64,000 nucleotides of DNA from Obelidium mucronatum (Eukaryota > Chytridiomycota > Chytridiomycetes > Chytridiales > Chytriomycetaceae), in assembly GCA_025765595.1 (NCBI GenBank), contig JAIVFH010000013.1:372001-436000 (forward strand). The letters are read 5' to 3'. Below are positions 32,627 to 42,958 of this stretch, one piece after another. The first letter of the stretch is position 1; every line of letters starts with the position of its first letter. The translations under genes were made by a program, and so were the position numbers. The notes beneath the pieces were generated by a model that worked only from the letters and a program-made list of their open reading frames with translations, was not told the DNA's origin and searched no databases.

Positions 32627-34311
32627 ATGGCATCATCAACATCAACATCATCGCCATCAGCAGAACCCGAAGCAGCAGCAATCGCGCGGCTGCGCGACGT
32701 GGCGGTTGATTACGCCGTGCTGAGCGGGCTTGTGATGCGGGCCGGCGGCGGGCGACGCGCACGTGCAGCACGCGCCGTTCGCGCTGTTCCCGTCCCTTGT
32801 GCCGCGCGACTGCTTTGCGCGGGCGACGGCGCTGCAGCCGCTGTTCAACGCGCTGGTTGCCGCGGCGGCCGCCGACGCCGCCTTCGTGGCTGACGTCATC
32901 GGCGGCGTGGCGGCCGCCGACGCCTTCGTGCGCCGCTGCTTCGCCGTGTACGCCGCCGCGCGCGCCGAGGGCGAAACTCAGCGCATCACGCTCGGCGTGC
33001 ACCGCTCAGACTACCTGCTGCACAGCGGCGGCGACGCCATCGAGATCCAGCAGGTCGAGCTGAACACCATCGCAGCGAGCTTCGCGTGCTTGTCGGCAAA
33101 GACCGCGGAGCTGCACCGCTTCCTGCACCTCCGCCCCGAGAACGCGTCAAAGTACAGCAGCGACTCGCTGCCGCTCAACAACTCGCTGGACGGCCTGGTG
33201 CGCGGGCTCGCGAGGGCCTGGGAACTGTACAACAACAAGGAGTAAGTTGCTGACTGACTGTTTTAAACTTTGGATCGTTACTAACCCTGTGTGCTTTTTC
33301 AAGTTCGGTTATTGTCATGGTTGTTCAGCCCGGCGAACGCAACTCGTTTGATCAGAGATGGATCGAGAATACGCTCTTTACCAAATACGGAATCACCCTA
33401 TTGAGAAGGTCTTTAAGCGAACTGTTGGATCAAGGGAGTCTTGTCGGTGAAGACCGGAAACTAGTCTTGTGGGTTCTCTCTTCTCCAAAAGAAGGCTCTT
33501 GAAAAAGAACTTACCCTAAAAATAGGACTGGTGGCATTGAAGTTGCTGTCGCTTACTATCGAGCTGGATATACACCTGCAGATTATCCATCTGAAAAGGT
33601 GCGGATTACCTTTGTGAAACTCCGAGTCATTGGCGTACTTACCAAACAAGCACATAGGAATGGGACGCTCGTTTACTTGTTGAGCGTTCTTATGCCATTA
33701 AATGTCCCAACATGGCGTATCACTTGATTGGATCCAAGAAGGTGCAGCAAATCCTCGCCCAGCCCAACATGTTGGAAAGGTAATCTACCACATTTTCTCT
33801 TTTTTTTGCTATTGATTGACGTGTTTTTAATTCTTTTAAATGAATAACATCAAGGTTTGTGTCTCCGGCACATGCGTCTGCACTCCGCAGCTGTTTCACC
33901 GGCCTGTACCCCTTGGACGAGTCTCCCGAAGGACTCGCTGCTCTCCAAATGGGACTCCAAGAACCCGAGCGTTTTGTAATGAAACCACAGCGTGAAGGCG
34001 GAGGAAACAACATTTACGGCCTTGACGTTCGCACGACGCTTCAAAAGCTATCGGCAAAGGAAAGGAACGCGTTCATTCTCATGGAGCTCATCAAACCGCC
34101 GCCAGCACGCAATTACTTGGTGAGAAATGGCGAGGTTATTGAGAGGGAAGTTATTAGCGAGTTGGGAATTTATGGGGTCTGGATCAGTGAAGATAGTGTT
34201 GTTCATGTGAATGAAGCCGCTGGTCATTTGCTCAGGACGAAAGTTGCGGATTCGAATGAAGGAGGTGTTGCGGCAGGGTTTGCAGTATTGGATTCACCTT
34301 TCCTTGTTTGA
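32627..34311 (+). CDS. GSS: Glutathione synthetase
   Basis: The product matches eukaryotic glutathione synthetase from start to end: [81 protein letters not shown], the ATP-grasp glycine-rich loop [12 protein letters not shown] and LMELIKPPP. It joins gamma-glutamylcysteine and glycine using ATP in the cytosol. Introns lie at about 33244-33302, 33468-33525, 33599-33659 and 33781-33854. An extra G in the GC-rich run near 32752 breaks exon 1. Exon 1 (to 33243) is extremely GC-rich compared with the later exons. For an essential redox enzyme the break is best read as a sequence error. Confidence 0.92.
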
Positions 34312-34465
34312 ATAAAGTCTTTACACGTTTCATTCTTTGTTTTCTGTGCTTGCATTTAAATACTTGCATCAACACATATAAACACATTAAGATGTGCGTA
34401 AGATGTGCGGACTATAGATAGTACGCGCCAAAGCTTGAAAAGGCCTACGTAATGCAAACATTAAG

Positions 34466-34485
34466 GTGTAACCCCGACTGCGCAC
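34466..34485 (+). promoter_or_regulatory. snRNA proximal element (U2 copy)
   Basis: The 20-mer GTGTAACCCCGACTGCGCAC lies 50 to 69 bp before the U2 start. The same element with one difference (CTGC to CTAC) lies at the same place before U1 on the other strand. Position and sharing fit a proximal sequence element bound by a SNAPc-like factor. Confidence 0.8.
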
Positions 34486-34495
34486 GCAAAAAAGG

Positions 34496-34503
34496 TATAA
34501 AAA
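34496..34503 (+). promoter_or_regulatory. TATA box of U2 snRNA gene
   Basis: TATAAAAA begins 39 bp before the assigned U2 start and exactly 10 bp after the proximal element, the same spacing as at U1. Confidence 0.75.
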
Positions 34504-34534
34504 GCAGCAGTACCCCCTTCTTTTATTCCTTACA

Positions 34535-34728
34535 ATCCTCTCAAGCCTATTGGCTAAGATCAAGTGTAGTATCTGTTCTATTTAGTGTGATAACTAAATC
34601 TGCGTACATTGTACGTATCTATTATCACAAATATTTTTGAATCTCTTCTTGGGAACCCTGTTGTGCTTTGCACCAGACCCTCGAACTGGTGTCGCTGGCC
34701 TTACACTGCCGCTTGCTGACGCCGAACC
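34535..34728 (+). ncRNA. U2: U2 spliceosomal snRNA
   Basis: The 5' region contains TTGGCTAAGATCAAGTGTAG followed by TATCTGTTCT, the almost invariant U2 core with the GTAGTA branch-site recognition sequence. A stem-loop GTACATTGTAC (stem IIa region) follows, then an Sm-type site AAATATTTTTGAA near 34625-34640, then two 3' stem-loops, the last closed by GGTGTC/GACGCC ending at 34723. The total of about 190 nt fits U2. The 5' end is set by alignment to the conserved start (ATC-TCTC--GCCT) and may be off by up to 5 nt; the 3' end is set by the last stem. Confidence 0.95.
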
Positions 34729-34744
34729 CCTTCTCTCTCTTGAT

Positions 34745-34758
34745 TTAAAATGATGAAA
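34745..34758 (+). terminator. Shared snRNA 3' element (U2 copy)
   Basis: TTAAAATGATGAAA lies about 20 nt after the U2 3' stem and is preceded by a TTCTCTCTCT tract. The identical 14-mer follows U1 in its own direction. It may direct snRNA 3'-end formation, like the metazoan 3' box. Confidence 0.6.
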
Positions 34759-34935
34759 CAGAGATTCTTTCTGGAGTCTTTTAATTCTACCCGCTTTTTT
34801 CTGGAATGATAAAACATAATAATATTATGAATGAAAAATCTTCTCTGTGTCAATTAGGTATGCTCGGGAGTGTAAAAAGCCGCTGGAGCCGAGTATCAAA
34901 CAATCAAACGATTTCAAAATAAAAAAGCATCCGCA

Positions 34936-34949
34936 TTTCATCATTTTAA
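34936..34949 (-). terminator. Shared snRNA 3' element (U1 copy)
   Basis: On the minus strand this is TTAAAATGATGAAA, identical to the copy after U2, placed about 26 nt beyond the U1 end and again preceded by a TTCTCTCTTTT tract. Confidence 0.6.
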
Positions 34950-34974
34950 GTTTTAAAAGAGAGAAGGAGAGGGC

Positions 34975-35137
34975 CAGGAGTCTGCTCGAAAGCGAGACTC
35001 CCGATAGAAAAATTATAGTCCCACGAACCCCCGAAGGAGTTGTGCACAGACGGGCCCAGCACGTGTGTGCAATGGCCAAACCCATCCATGGAGAGCTGGC
35101 CTTCTTGATCACCAGCACCTCCGACTCAGGTAAGTAT
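34975..35137 (-). ncRNA. U1: U1 spliceosomal snRNA
   Basis: Read on the minus strand from 35137 the RNA begins ATACTTACCTG, the sequence that pairs with 5' splice sites. It continues with TGATCAAGAAGG (stem-loop I region), CATTGCACACACGTGCTG (stem-loop II with the U1A loop ATTGCAC), an Sm site ATAATTTTTCT, and a final stem-loop closed by GGAGTCT/AGACTCC. Its length of about 163 nt equals that of canonical U1. A frame of 131 codons on the opposite strand (34847-35242) overlaps it and is spurious. Confidence 0.96.
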
Positions 35138-35163
35138 GCCTTTTCGCACTGCGGGTTGCTGCC

Positions 35164-35171
35164 TATTTATA
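35164..35171 (-). promoter_or_regulatory. TATA box of U1 snRNA gene
   Basis: TATAAATA on the minus strand, about 27 bp before the U1 start and exactly 10 bp from the proximal element. Confidence 0.78.
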
Positions 35172-35181
35172 CTTTTTTTCG

Positions 35182-35201
35182 GTGCGTAGTCGGGGTTACA
35201 C
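35182..35201 (-). promoter_or_regulatory. snRNA proximal element (U1 copy)
   Basis: GTGTAACCCCGACTACGCAC on the minus strand, 45 to 64 bp before U1. It matches the U2 element at 19 of 20 positions. Confidence 0.8.
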
Positions 35202-35334
35202 GAAATGCTTGGTTTCATTTCAACACTTTGAATACTTTATAACTCTAAAATGAAACTGTATTCTTAAATAGATATCTATACTTTCTCTCTGTTTCTTTTC
35301 TTTCTTTTCCTCCCTCCTTTCTTCTCTCTATTTT

Positions 35335-36216
35335 CTACTCCAACACAAAAAAGAAGGGATTATCTGCAGACAAGGGCGTCAACAATGGATTCCTTGCCCT
35401 GTCCCCACCACTCTTCCCAGTCTTCTTGAACCCTGATCCCGCCGCCGCCGCCACGCCTTCTTGAACGATAAACTCCCAATACCTGCTCCACCAACACGAA
35501 TATCCAACCTCTTTGGTTTCACCGCGACAATTCCATTCGACTTTAACGTTGCCCGACGGTTCTGGAACCATACGAGGACTTGCTTTTCAGAGATGTGGAG
35601 CGTTTCAGAGATCTCGGTGCGTGTGGATGCGTCTGGGAATGGGTTCTGTTCAAAATGCGTCATGAGGTAGTCTAGTTCTTGAGGTGTGGCGCGGAATCTC
35701 TTGTTGTAGTTGTTGTTGTTATTGTTGGTGCTGGTGGTGGTAGCGCTCATCAGGGTAGTAGCGGGGCTTATTGGGAGGTTGTCGACTGGTGTTGTGATGT
35801 TGGTTGGGGTGTATGGTGATTGAAGATGCATTGGCGAAGGAGGCCCTCGGAATGCGAGCTGTTGGAATGGATCTTGTTGGAATAGATTCGTTCGCTGCCT
35901 CTAGTGGTGTTACCATCAGTTGCGATTCCAGAATCTTGAAATCGTTGAGGAAGCTCATATCCAAAGCAGATATACCGGAAAAGTTTAAAAGAGGGAAGTT
36001 GTTGCCGTCGGGGTTGTGGTTGGTGGATGCGGGTGTTTGATTCCATGGTGTTTGTTCTTGTGTTACAGGTGTTTGTGGATGATAGAAGTCACTCTGTTGT
36101 GCTGCGGGAGACAGTAAATCCATGAACAGCAGGGCATCTAATGATGTGTCGAAACTTGATGGATACTGGGCTGGTAGCGGAGCGTCGGGGTGACAAAGGT
36201 ATAGGTTATCAGACAT
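35335..36216 (-). CDS. Homeobox transcription factor 1, frame broken
   Basis: The N-terminal part from 36216 is Pro/Asn/Gln-rich (SDNLYLCHPDAPLPAQY). The homeodomain follows: KRFRATPQELDYLMTHFEQN, ISETLHISEKQVLVWFQNRR and ATLKSNGIVAVKPKR, with the invariant WFQNRR of helix 3. The end, PLSADNPFFFVLE, is shared with the next gene. Two frame slips are needed, near 35833 (one extra base) and near 35465. It is tandem with a paralogue at 36717 in the same orientation. Fungal factors of this kind control development; the target is unknown. Confidence 0.82.
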
Positions 36217-36716
36217 CGGGCGACGATTATTTTTTTTGGACGGCGGAAAGGTGCTTTCTCTTTGCCGTCATATTGTTTCGCACGTGTTTCATCTTATAGT
36301 TTAAGTGTTAATAAAAGGCATGAAACTGTTTTTTTTTCAGAGGCTGGCAGAAAGACCAAGGTGAAACAGCACGCTTTTCCCTGGTGATAGCTGATCAAAT
36401 TAGAATTTTCTTCCCCATCACAGGCGGTCAGAAGACGGTCAGTTAAGCAGCCTGGAGAAAAATTCCATTCATATTCCCAGAGTCAAACTTTGGCTGTTTG
36501 TAAAAATTCCATTTATTTTAATTCTTGCTTTGTCATTGTCATTGCCAGCTTATCTGAAAAGTCCCGTTAGGGGCCGATAAATACAATTACAGTGAAATTT
36601 TACTTCTATTATACACTGTGATCACTAGTAAATGAAACTCGAATGAAATGAATAATGAAAAGGCTCGAAAGAGCTTATAAGGAAGGAAGAAGAACAGAAA
36701 CGAGCAATACGCATTT
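36217..36716. other. 500-bp spacer between the two homeobox genes
   Basis: This holds the upstream region of homeobox gene 1 and the 3' side of gene 2. It is AT-rich with T-runs and a CACGTG at about 36281. No coding frame, RNA gene or repeat is supported. Confidence 0.5.
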
Positions 36717-37616
36717 TTAGTTTTCGTCGTCTTCTAATGGCTCGTCGCCACCAGTCTCCTCAATACCCCCTCCCAAAGAAGACCCATCAACCGCGCTAGC
36801 CACATAAAAGAATGGATTCTCAGCCGAAAGCGGCGACAACGAACACTGTTTCCCCTTCAACATAAACGCCGCCGCCGCCGCCGCCCCAGCCCCACTGACA
36901 CCGCCACCATCCATCGAGCTCATCACCGCTCGTTTCGGCTTCACAGCCACAATCCCATTCGTTTTCAAAGTCGCTCTCCGGTTCTGGAACCAAAACAGAA
37001 CCTGTCGTTCCGTCAGATTCATTTTGGCTGCAATCTGGGCCCGGAATTTGGTGCTTGGGAATGGATTGGATTCAAAGATTTTCAAGAGGAATGCCAGTTC
37101 TTGGTCTGTTGCACGGAATCGCATCTTTTTTTCCTTCTTGTGTTGTTGTTGTTGTTGCCAGCTGCGGAAAGATCTGCCTTTTTCATTGATTTAAGGGAAG
37201 TAGGGGCTCATGTCGTGATGCTGGTGGTGCATGTTTTTGGCTGGTGCTGGTGATGGGGGTGGTGATGCTGTCGGCGTTTCAAGGAGAACTTGGTGCAGAA
37301 TTGGGGAAGTGGTGGCACTCATTGGGATCATGGATGTGTACTGTGGCTGAGAGAATTGTGACTGAAGAGGTGCAATGTTATTGGAGTTCATCATTTCCAT
37401 GAAACTGTAGCTGTTGAAGGGCATTGTCGATTGAGATAACATGCTGCCTCCATTGTTGACGTCACTGTGGGAAGCCATGTCCACGGCTGTCAGAAGAATC
37501 GGTAACTCATGTTTCATGTTGCGCTGCTGTTCGGCCAGGAGGGTGTTGAATTCCTGTGGTGGTGTGGACAGCAGGAAGTCGCGGAATTGTGTCTGGTTGA
37601 AGTCGTGGGCGTACAT
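36717..37616 (-). CDS. Homeobox transcription factor 2
   Basis: The start at 37616 gives YAHDFNQTQFRDFLL and a Met/Ser/Gln/Pro-rich region to about 37191. The homeodomain exon (37124-36717) reads RFRATDQELAFLLKIFESNP, MNLTERQVLFWFQNRRATLK and TNGIVAVKPKR, then SPLSAENPFFYV and an acidic end. The two parts share a frame but are separated by a TAA at about 37191-37193 and a Gln-rich stretch (QQQQQ). Either an intron I cannot place or a sequence error removes the stop. Paralogue of the gene at 35335, with conserved C-terminal PLSA(E/D)NPFF. A G12 tract at 37696-37707 lies just upstream. Confidence 0.8.
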
Positions 37617-37695
37617 TCTTGTCTTGATTATGCTAAAGGAGGCAGAAAGGCTGGCTGTTTTTTTTTAGGTCAAGTTTCAGAATTCAGTTTCGAGA

Positions 37696-37707
37696 GGGGG
37701 GGGGGGG
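37696..37707 (+). repeat. G12 homopolymer
   Basis: Twelve consecutive G bases lie about 80 bp upstream of the homeobox gene 2 start. The length is prone to sequencing error. Confidence 0.9.
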
Positions 37708-37954
37708 AGAGTGGTGGCCTGAAATAGAAACTTTTTGAAACACGGCCTCTAAAATTTCATTTTTTTCCAGGGTCATTGCCGTCCATGATGCATGTGTGAC
37801 GTAAGCTCCCGCCAAAAATTGTCATTTGTTTGATGGTGATTTTTGATTGCGAAAAGTTAAGGTAGTGGCAGGTGTGTGAGTCGGGAGAAAAAGTGATTGT
37901 GTTCTTGATGGTTCTTGTTGGAGGGGGTGCTTGTTTGACAAATATTCCCCGTAT

Positions 37955-38963
37955 ATGAATGGCTTCCACTCAAAGAGCAAGTGTGCGTGGCCATTATGCA
38001 AGCAGCCACGCCAAGAATTGTTCTCCTGCTGCTCCAGGACTTGTGCAGTAAAGCTTAGACAGGCCAAAGCTCACAGGTCGCGCAAGGATGAGCAGTACCT
38101 GGCCTCCCTTGCGCGCGATCGCTTCAAACATGCGCTTTCTTTCCGCGACGCAATGCTGTTTGAAGCGTCTCAGAAAGGCCGCGGCGGTTTGATTAATGTT
38201 CGTGCAATTGGTGCAGCTGTTTGCCTACTTAGTGATTAACAACCTATGCTTCAACCCACCCTCACACCAGGAGCGTGGTGATCGCGCCTTGGATTTACCA
38301 AAGAGGAATCCAGCCAGGCTTCCGAGACAGGTTTGCGGGAAAGATCGACAAGAGTGGAGATGATGGTATCAGCTTGCATAAAGGATCGAAACAGTCTCGC
38401 AACTAGAGGCAATTCAAGCGGATCATCTTTTCAGGAAAATAATGACGAGCCAATTTTAGTGGACGATGAAGAGGATGTGATTTGGATTGCTGATGATCCT
38501 ATCGATGATCATGAAACTATCGATAATCATCATCTTATCGTTGAAGATGATCACGATGATACTTCGAGCCCTTCCACCAAGGAGTTACCTCCTGCGGCGC
38601 CTCGCATAAAAGCAGTCATATCCCTGCAAACATACAAAAAACGAATGTGATTCTGATTCCAGATCTGGGCATTCGCAAAGCGCTGGTAAGAGTTTGAATG
38701 GATTGTATTCTTTTGTTGAATTAACGGCCCATTAAAGCCGCCGATCTTCCTCCGGCTGCCAACGATGCCGTATGACGCGTGGGCTGATGGAGAAAGAAGC
38801 AATGCGCGAAAGGCGGAGCGAGAAGCGCGTCGCCGTGCCTGGCTGCCTGCGGACTGGGCAGGTGGAGGAGGTGGAGGAGGTGGAGCCCGCCAAGGGCAAG
38901 CGCGTGCGGCAGCCCAGGAAGACGCGCGCGGTCGAAGTGATTGATTTGCTGAGCGACACCTGA
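37955..38963 (+). CDS. CAWP zinc-finger protein 1 with SUMO-interaction-like tail
   Basis: The ATG at 37955 starts a short protein whose N-terminus has a C4 motif, KCAWPLCKQPRQELFSCCSR followed by TC, then a basic helical region (RQAKAHRSRKDEQYLASLAR) and FEASQKGRGGLINVRAIG. An intron near 38203-38278 leads to acidic sequence with DDEEDVIWIADDP. The last exon ends RAVEVIDLLSDT, a canonical SUMO-interaction motif (VIDLLSD). Exon joins after 38200 and inside the GGA-repeat near 38870 are not resolved and need at least one frame slip. I do not know this family. A paralogue with the same zinc motif follows at 39028. Confidence 0.6.
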
Positions 38964-39027
38964 GGCTGTCGTTGTTGATTAGAAAACAAAAAACAAAAAA
39001 CAAAAAACAAATAAAAAAAAGAATACC

Positions 39028-40433
39028 ATGCACAACATCACACCAGCTGCGCGTGGCCCACGTGCGCGCGCTTCGGCGGCTTCGCGCGCTTCGGCTGCAG
39101 CCGCCACTGCGGCGAGCGGCTGCGGCGCGCGCGGCGGCTGCGGCGGCAGTGCGCGTCCGAGGCGGTGATCACGGCGCTCAACGGCCAGCTGCAGCGCTGG
39201 TTCCGCCGCCCCGTGTCGCTGCACGACGCCGAGCAGCTGGCGCTCGCCGAGGACGGCGTGGCCTTTGCCGCCGCCGGCGTGAGCAACGTGTTCAAGGTTT
39301 GCTTTCTCTTATTCTTCTATTCTTCTTCTCTTCTATTCCTCTATCCGACCAAATCTACTCAACCATCAATCCAGGCCACGGACGCGCAGCGCGTGCGCAC
39401 AGGCATCGAGAATTTGCACGCCCTGAGAAAGCTGTTCCGCTCGTCCGTCGAGGAGATTGAAAATTTGATCCGCCACGAGGAAGCCAAGCAGATCCCAAAA
39501 CACGAAGTCGATCCGCCAACTGCCTCGTCTACAGCGGGTGCTCGAGTCGTCGTCAAGCAAGAACACGCGTCAGCGAAGGCATTGCTTAGCAGCTCTTTAA
39601 TGGCGACAAAGGGAGACTATGCCCCCGACCGCTCCCCATCGGCGATCTCGCCTGCCGGCTACAGGATGATGAAACGCAGCTTGGACAGTGCTCTTGGTGT
39701 GACCGGTAAGTCTAGATTTCTTCCTTCCTTCTAGGTATTCTACATACCTGGAAATTGGGCACCATTAACTTGCAAATGCTTCCTAGGCCGCTACAGCAAA
39801 TCTTTGCGAGAGGATTTGCTGTCTTTTCAGGAGCAATCGAACTCAACCGATAATGGTGATACTGGCCCCGTAAGGGCCGCAAGTACTAAATCCAGTCGGT
39901 CAAATGAGGCCCAAGAACAAGAGAAAGTAGAGAATGTTGCTGTCACGCTAAAAGAAGAGCCTGGTTTAGATCTCAACATTCGAAAACCTCTTTCAAAGCA
40001 AATGTCGCTTTCAAAGGCAACAATCAAGCTTCCTACACATTTGGCGAGTGGGGTACGTACATTGCCCTTTAATTGCAGCCACACGAACCTGTAAACGAAA
40101 AATCGAAACAATCAGGAAAAAGAGCGTTTTCGGCCATCTGAGCAAACTCCTCCGCCAGGTTCACGTGATCCAAGCCCCCACCCTCAAACTCCTGCGCCCA
40201 CCACTAGTTCTGACGACGCCATTGCTCCTTTGACCATGGAAAACGAACTTATCGAAGCCTTTGACATGGAACTTGATGACAACGCCGATTCTGCCGAAAC
40301 CTATCCAACCATTAGTTTCCAAGACCAGGAAGAATCCGATCATCCAATGACGCACGTCAAGGAGGAAAACAGTTCAAATTGGATTCTTGATGACGATTAT
40401 ATAGAAATTGACGACGTGGTTTACATTGACTGA
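39028..40433 (+). CDS. CAWP zinc-finger protein 2 with acidic SUMO-interaction-like tail
   Basis: The first exon (GC-rich, about 39028-39295) codes SCAWPTCARFGGFARFGCSR then HCGERLRRARRL, the same C4 pattern as in the gene before it. Later exons (introns near 39296-39373, 39704-39784 and 40051-40112) code LRKLFRSSVEEIENLIRHEE, a Ser-rich linker with VVKQEH and LKEEP (sumoylation-like), and end DDDYIEIDDVVYID, a double hydrophobic core in acidic context like tandem SUMO-interaction motifs. The ATG at 39028 is one frame off the CAWP exon, so the true start is uncertain. Likely nuclear (inference). Confidence 0.62.
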
Positions 40434-40573
40434 GAAGGGAACGATGAAGCTGAAAGATGTTCTCTAACTATTCATATACCCCCCTATAGCATATCTCTGG
40501 AAGTTCCTTATCATCAGGCAGCATTAGTAGATGCTTATACCACAATAAAGAAGTGCAGTATACCCTTTTTTTG

Positions 40574-42818
40574 ATGAAAATTTGGTGTGTTTTGCTTGCT
40601 GGATCTGTGATTGCCTCCAATCAGCCTACTCAAAGAGGCATCGATCGGAATTTCTTGGATAAAGTATTCAAGCGAGCGTCCGATGCGTTTCAGCAGGGTC
40701 TGTGGCGAGAAGCTGAACGGAATTTTCGAGTGATTCTGCGACATGTACCGACTCCATCAAACTACAACAACGTTGCTCTCTCTGTCATTCAAAGTGGCGA
40801 CGTTGGGCGTGGATTCAAAGTGTACGAAGATGCAGGTGTGTACACAACTGCATTCGTCAGATGGGACTCAAAAAATAGTGCCCTTACTATCTAGTCGCTC
40901 GCTTTCCTGATGACGGAGATATCCATGTGAAATATTGCTTGGCGGTTGCAAAAGTCTTGAACAAGTTTGGCCTCTGAATGTATCAGGCGCTGGAATAGGA
41001 GCTAAACGTATATCATATTACAGCCCGAACGACCATCCAAAGTCGAGCATACCAACAGCTTCTCGTACAACGTCCGTCTGCGCCAAATCAGTTGATCTCT
41101 CGCCAAAGGATTCCACAGCTTTACACACTTACGCAAACGTCCTTGTCCTTCTCAAAGAATACGAGCTATCGATTGGACACTTTCAGAACTGGATCCACAA
41201 ATTCTCATCCTTTACCGATAAAGCATTACTATCTTCCGTCAAATCAAATCTTGCAGTCGCTCTCGTTAGCTCGGGCAGACGCGAGGAAGCATACCAAGTG
41301 ATTTCCGAATGCATGGAATCTGAAAACAGGAGCTCCAAAATCTTACGAACCGCCGCTCACATCCGTCAAATCGGATGGCCGATGGACTCGTTGGCTTGGG
41401 AATTGAGTCTGGAAGCAACAAAAAACCTCATTTCTGAATTCTCGTTGCAACAGCAACAAGGGACTCTTTGTGAGGATTCCAGTAGGTGGAGGCTTGCTTT
41501 GAATTTTACGGAAGAGGCCCAAACAAATCCAAATCGTCTTTCTGTCACGTACTTGAATCCAGAGACAATGTATCAGACGTATGGACGAGAAAATGATCCG
41601 TTGGTCTTCAGCGCCACAACTCTTAGAGATCATCTGCCTGGACAACCTCAGTTTTACCACGAAAAAGCGATTGAGTTAGTTCATTTTCCCTAACGCATAT
41701 GTATCTGGACACGGAGGGTTCATTCACCACCATTGTGTATTGTACGCTGGATCGCATCATTCAAATATCGACCTGCAAGGGTTTCCAGCGCATAACTCTC
41801 ATTTGACGAAAAATATTCAAATCAATGAGCCTGTTGTATCAGTTATTCAGCATCAGTCGCATAACTATTACCATTTTTTGCTGGAGACATTGCCAAAACT
41901 GTTGCTCTTGAACCAACATATTCTATCAAACCCAGAATTCAAGAACGTACGTGTTCTTGTACCGGAGCATTTTGCAACTACTTCTTTCGTGAAGGAAATT
42001 TTATCCACAGATGAACTTGCTGTGTTAAAATCGAGGTTTATATTCTACAAGAACCCATCGGTAATCAGAAGATTTGACATTTACATTTTAATATTAAAAT
42101 CATACCTATGTTTAAGACAACACGGTACCACTTTACAAATGGACTCACAGTTATATCCTGGTTGCATCCATCCAATGACACCCACCAAACCCTTGTCAAC
42201 AACGTCTGGTCGGTATTCTGGCCGCCAAAGCAGATCCACTTGCTCATTCGTGGCTTTTTCCAAACGGCATTGAAAACAAAAACAGCAGCTGCAGCCTTCA
42301 AAAACTCCAACCACCAACACCAGCACAACGAAAAAACAATCATCTACATATCTCGTCCTCCCTCGAGTCCACGCTCTTTCCCAAACGACGCCGCCATCCA
42401 AAAATACCTACAATCCCGTTTCGGAACAACACGTCTCCGAATCCATACAGGCGCTGAACCCTTTTGGGAACAGGTCGCCCTGTTTTCCACTGCGCGAGTT
42501 GTCGTGGGCGCGCATGGGGCTGGATTGACGAATTACTTGTTTACAAAAGCCATGGAGGTCGGTGGAACACTTGCACCGGCAGTATTGGTTGTGGTTCCTT
42601 TGGATCCACATGTTGAATTTTGTTTCAGTCAGATGGTGGCGGCGGTTGCGGGCCGGCATTACATGGTGAGTGGGTTGAAAGGTGTGGAAGGGGCTGGTTA
42701 TTATGGTGGGTATGGAGAGTTGGGGGAGGAGGATTTGGAGGTGTTGGGGGATGCTGTGGAGATGGCGTGGGTGGAGGCGGTGGGAGGTGGTGGTAAGGAA
42801 ATACATGATGAGCTTTGA
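40574..42818 (+). CDS. GT61 (EOGT/DUF563) glycosyltransferase with N-terminal TPR-like region
   Basis: A signal peptide starts at 40574 (KIWCVLLAGSVIAS). A helical repeat region follows (AFQQGLWREAERNFRVIL, TALHTYANVLVLLKEYEL). The catalytic part has SGHGGFIHHHCVLYAGSHHS, VSVIQHQSHNYYHFLLETLP, KTIIYISRPPSSPRSFPND and VVVGAHGAGLTNYLF, the GT61 hallmarks. Introns lie at about 40834-40894 and 42061-42116. An extra T at about 41691 separates two long coding parts, and one or more slips occur near 40975. Such enzymes attach GlcNAc or xylose to secreted proteins or wall glycans. The end is low-complexity Gly/Glu-rich. Confidence 0.82.
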
Positions 42819-42958
42819 CGTTATCATTCTTTTTTTTTGTATTCCGGGAAAATGAGTTGAGCGTATGACTTCCGAATCTCTTTTCGCCAGAATAACAGCA
42901 CATGTTTAAGCCGATTTTTGATTTAGGACTTAATTACCTATTTCTAATCTTGGTCACA

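Noticed and set aside
34847..35242. A 131-codon plus-strand frame
   Set aside because: It lies opposite the U1 snRNA gene and its promoter.
35335..37616. The tandem homeobox genes as a mating-type locus
   Set aside because: No HMG gene, pheromone or receptor gene or typical flanking markers are present in the window.
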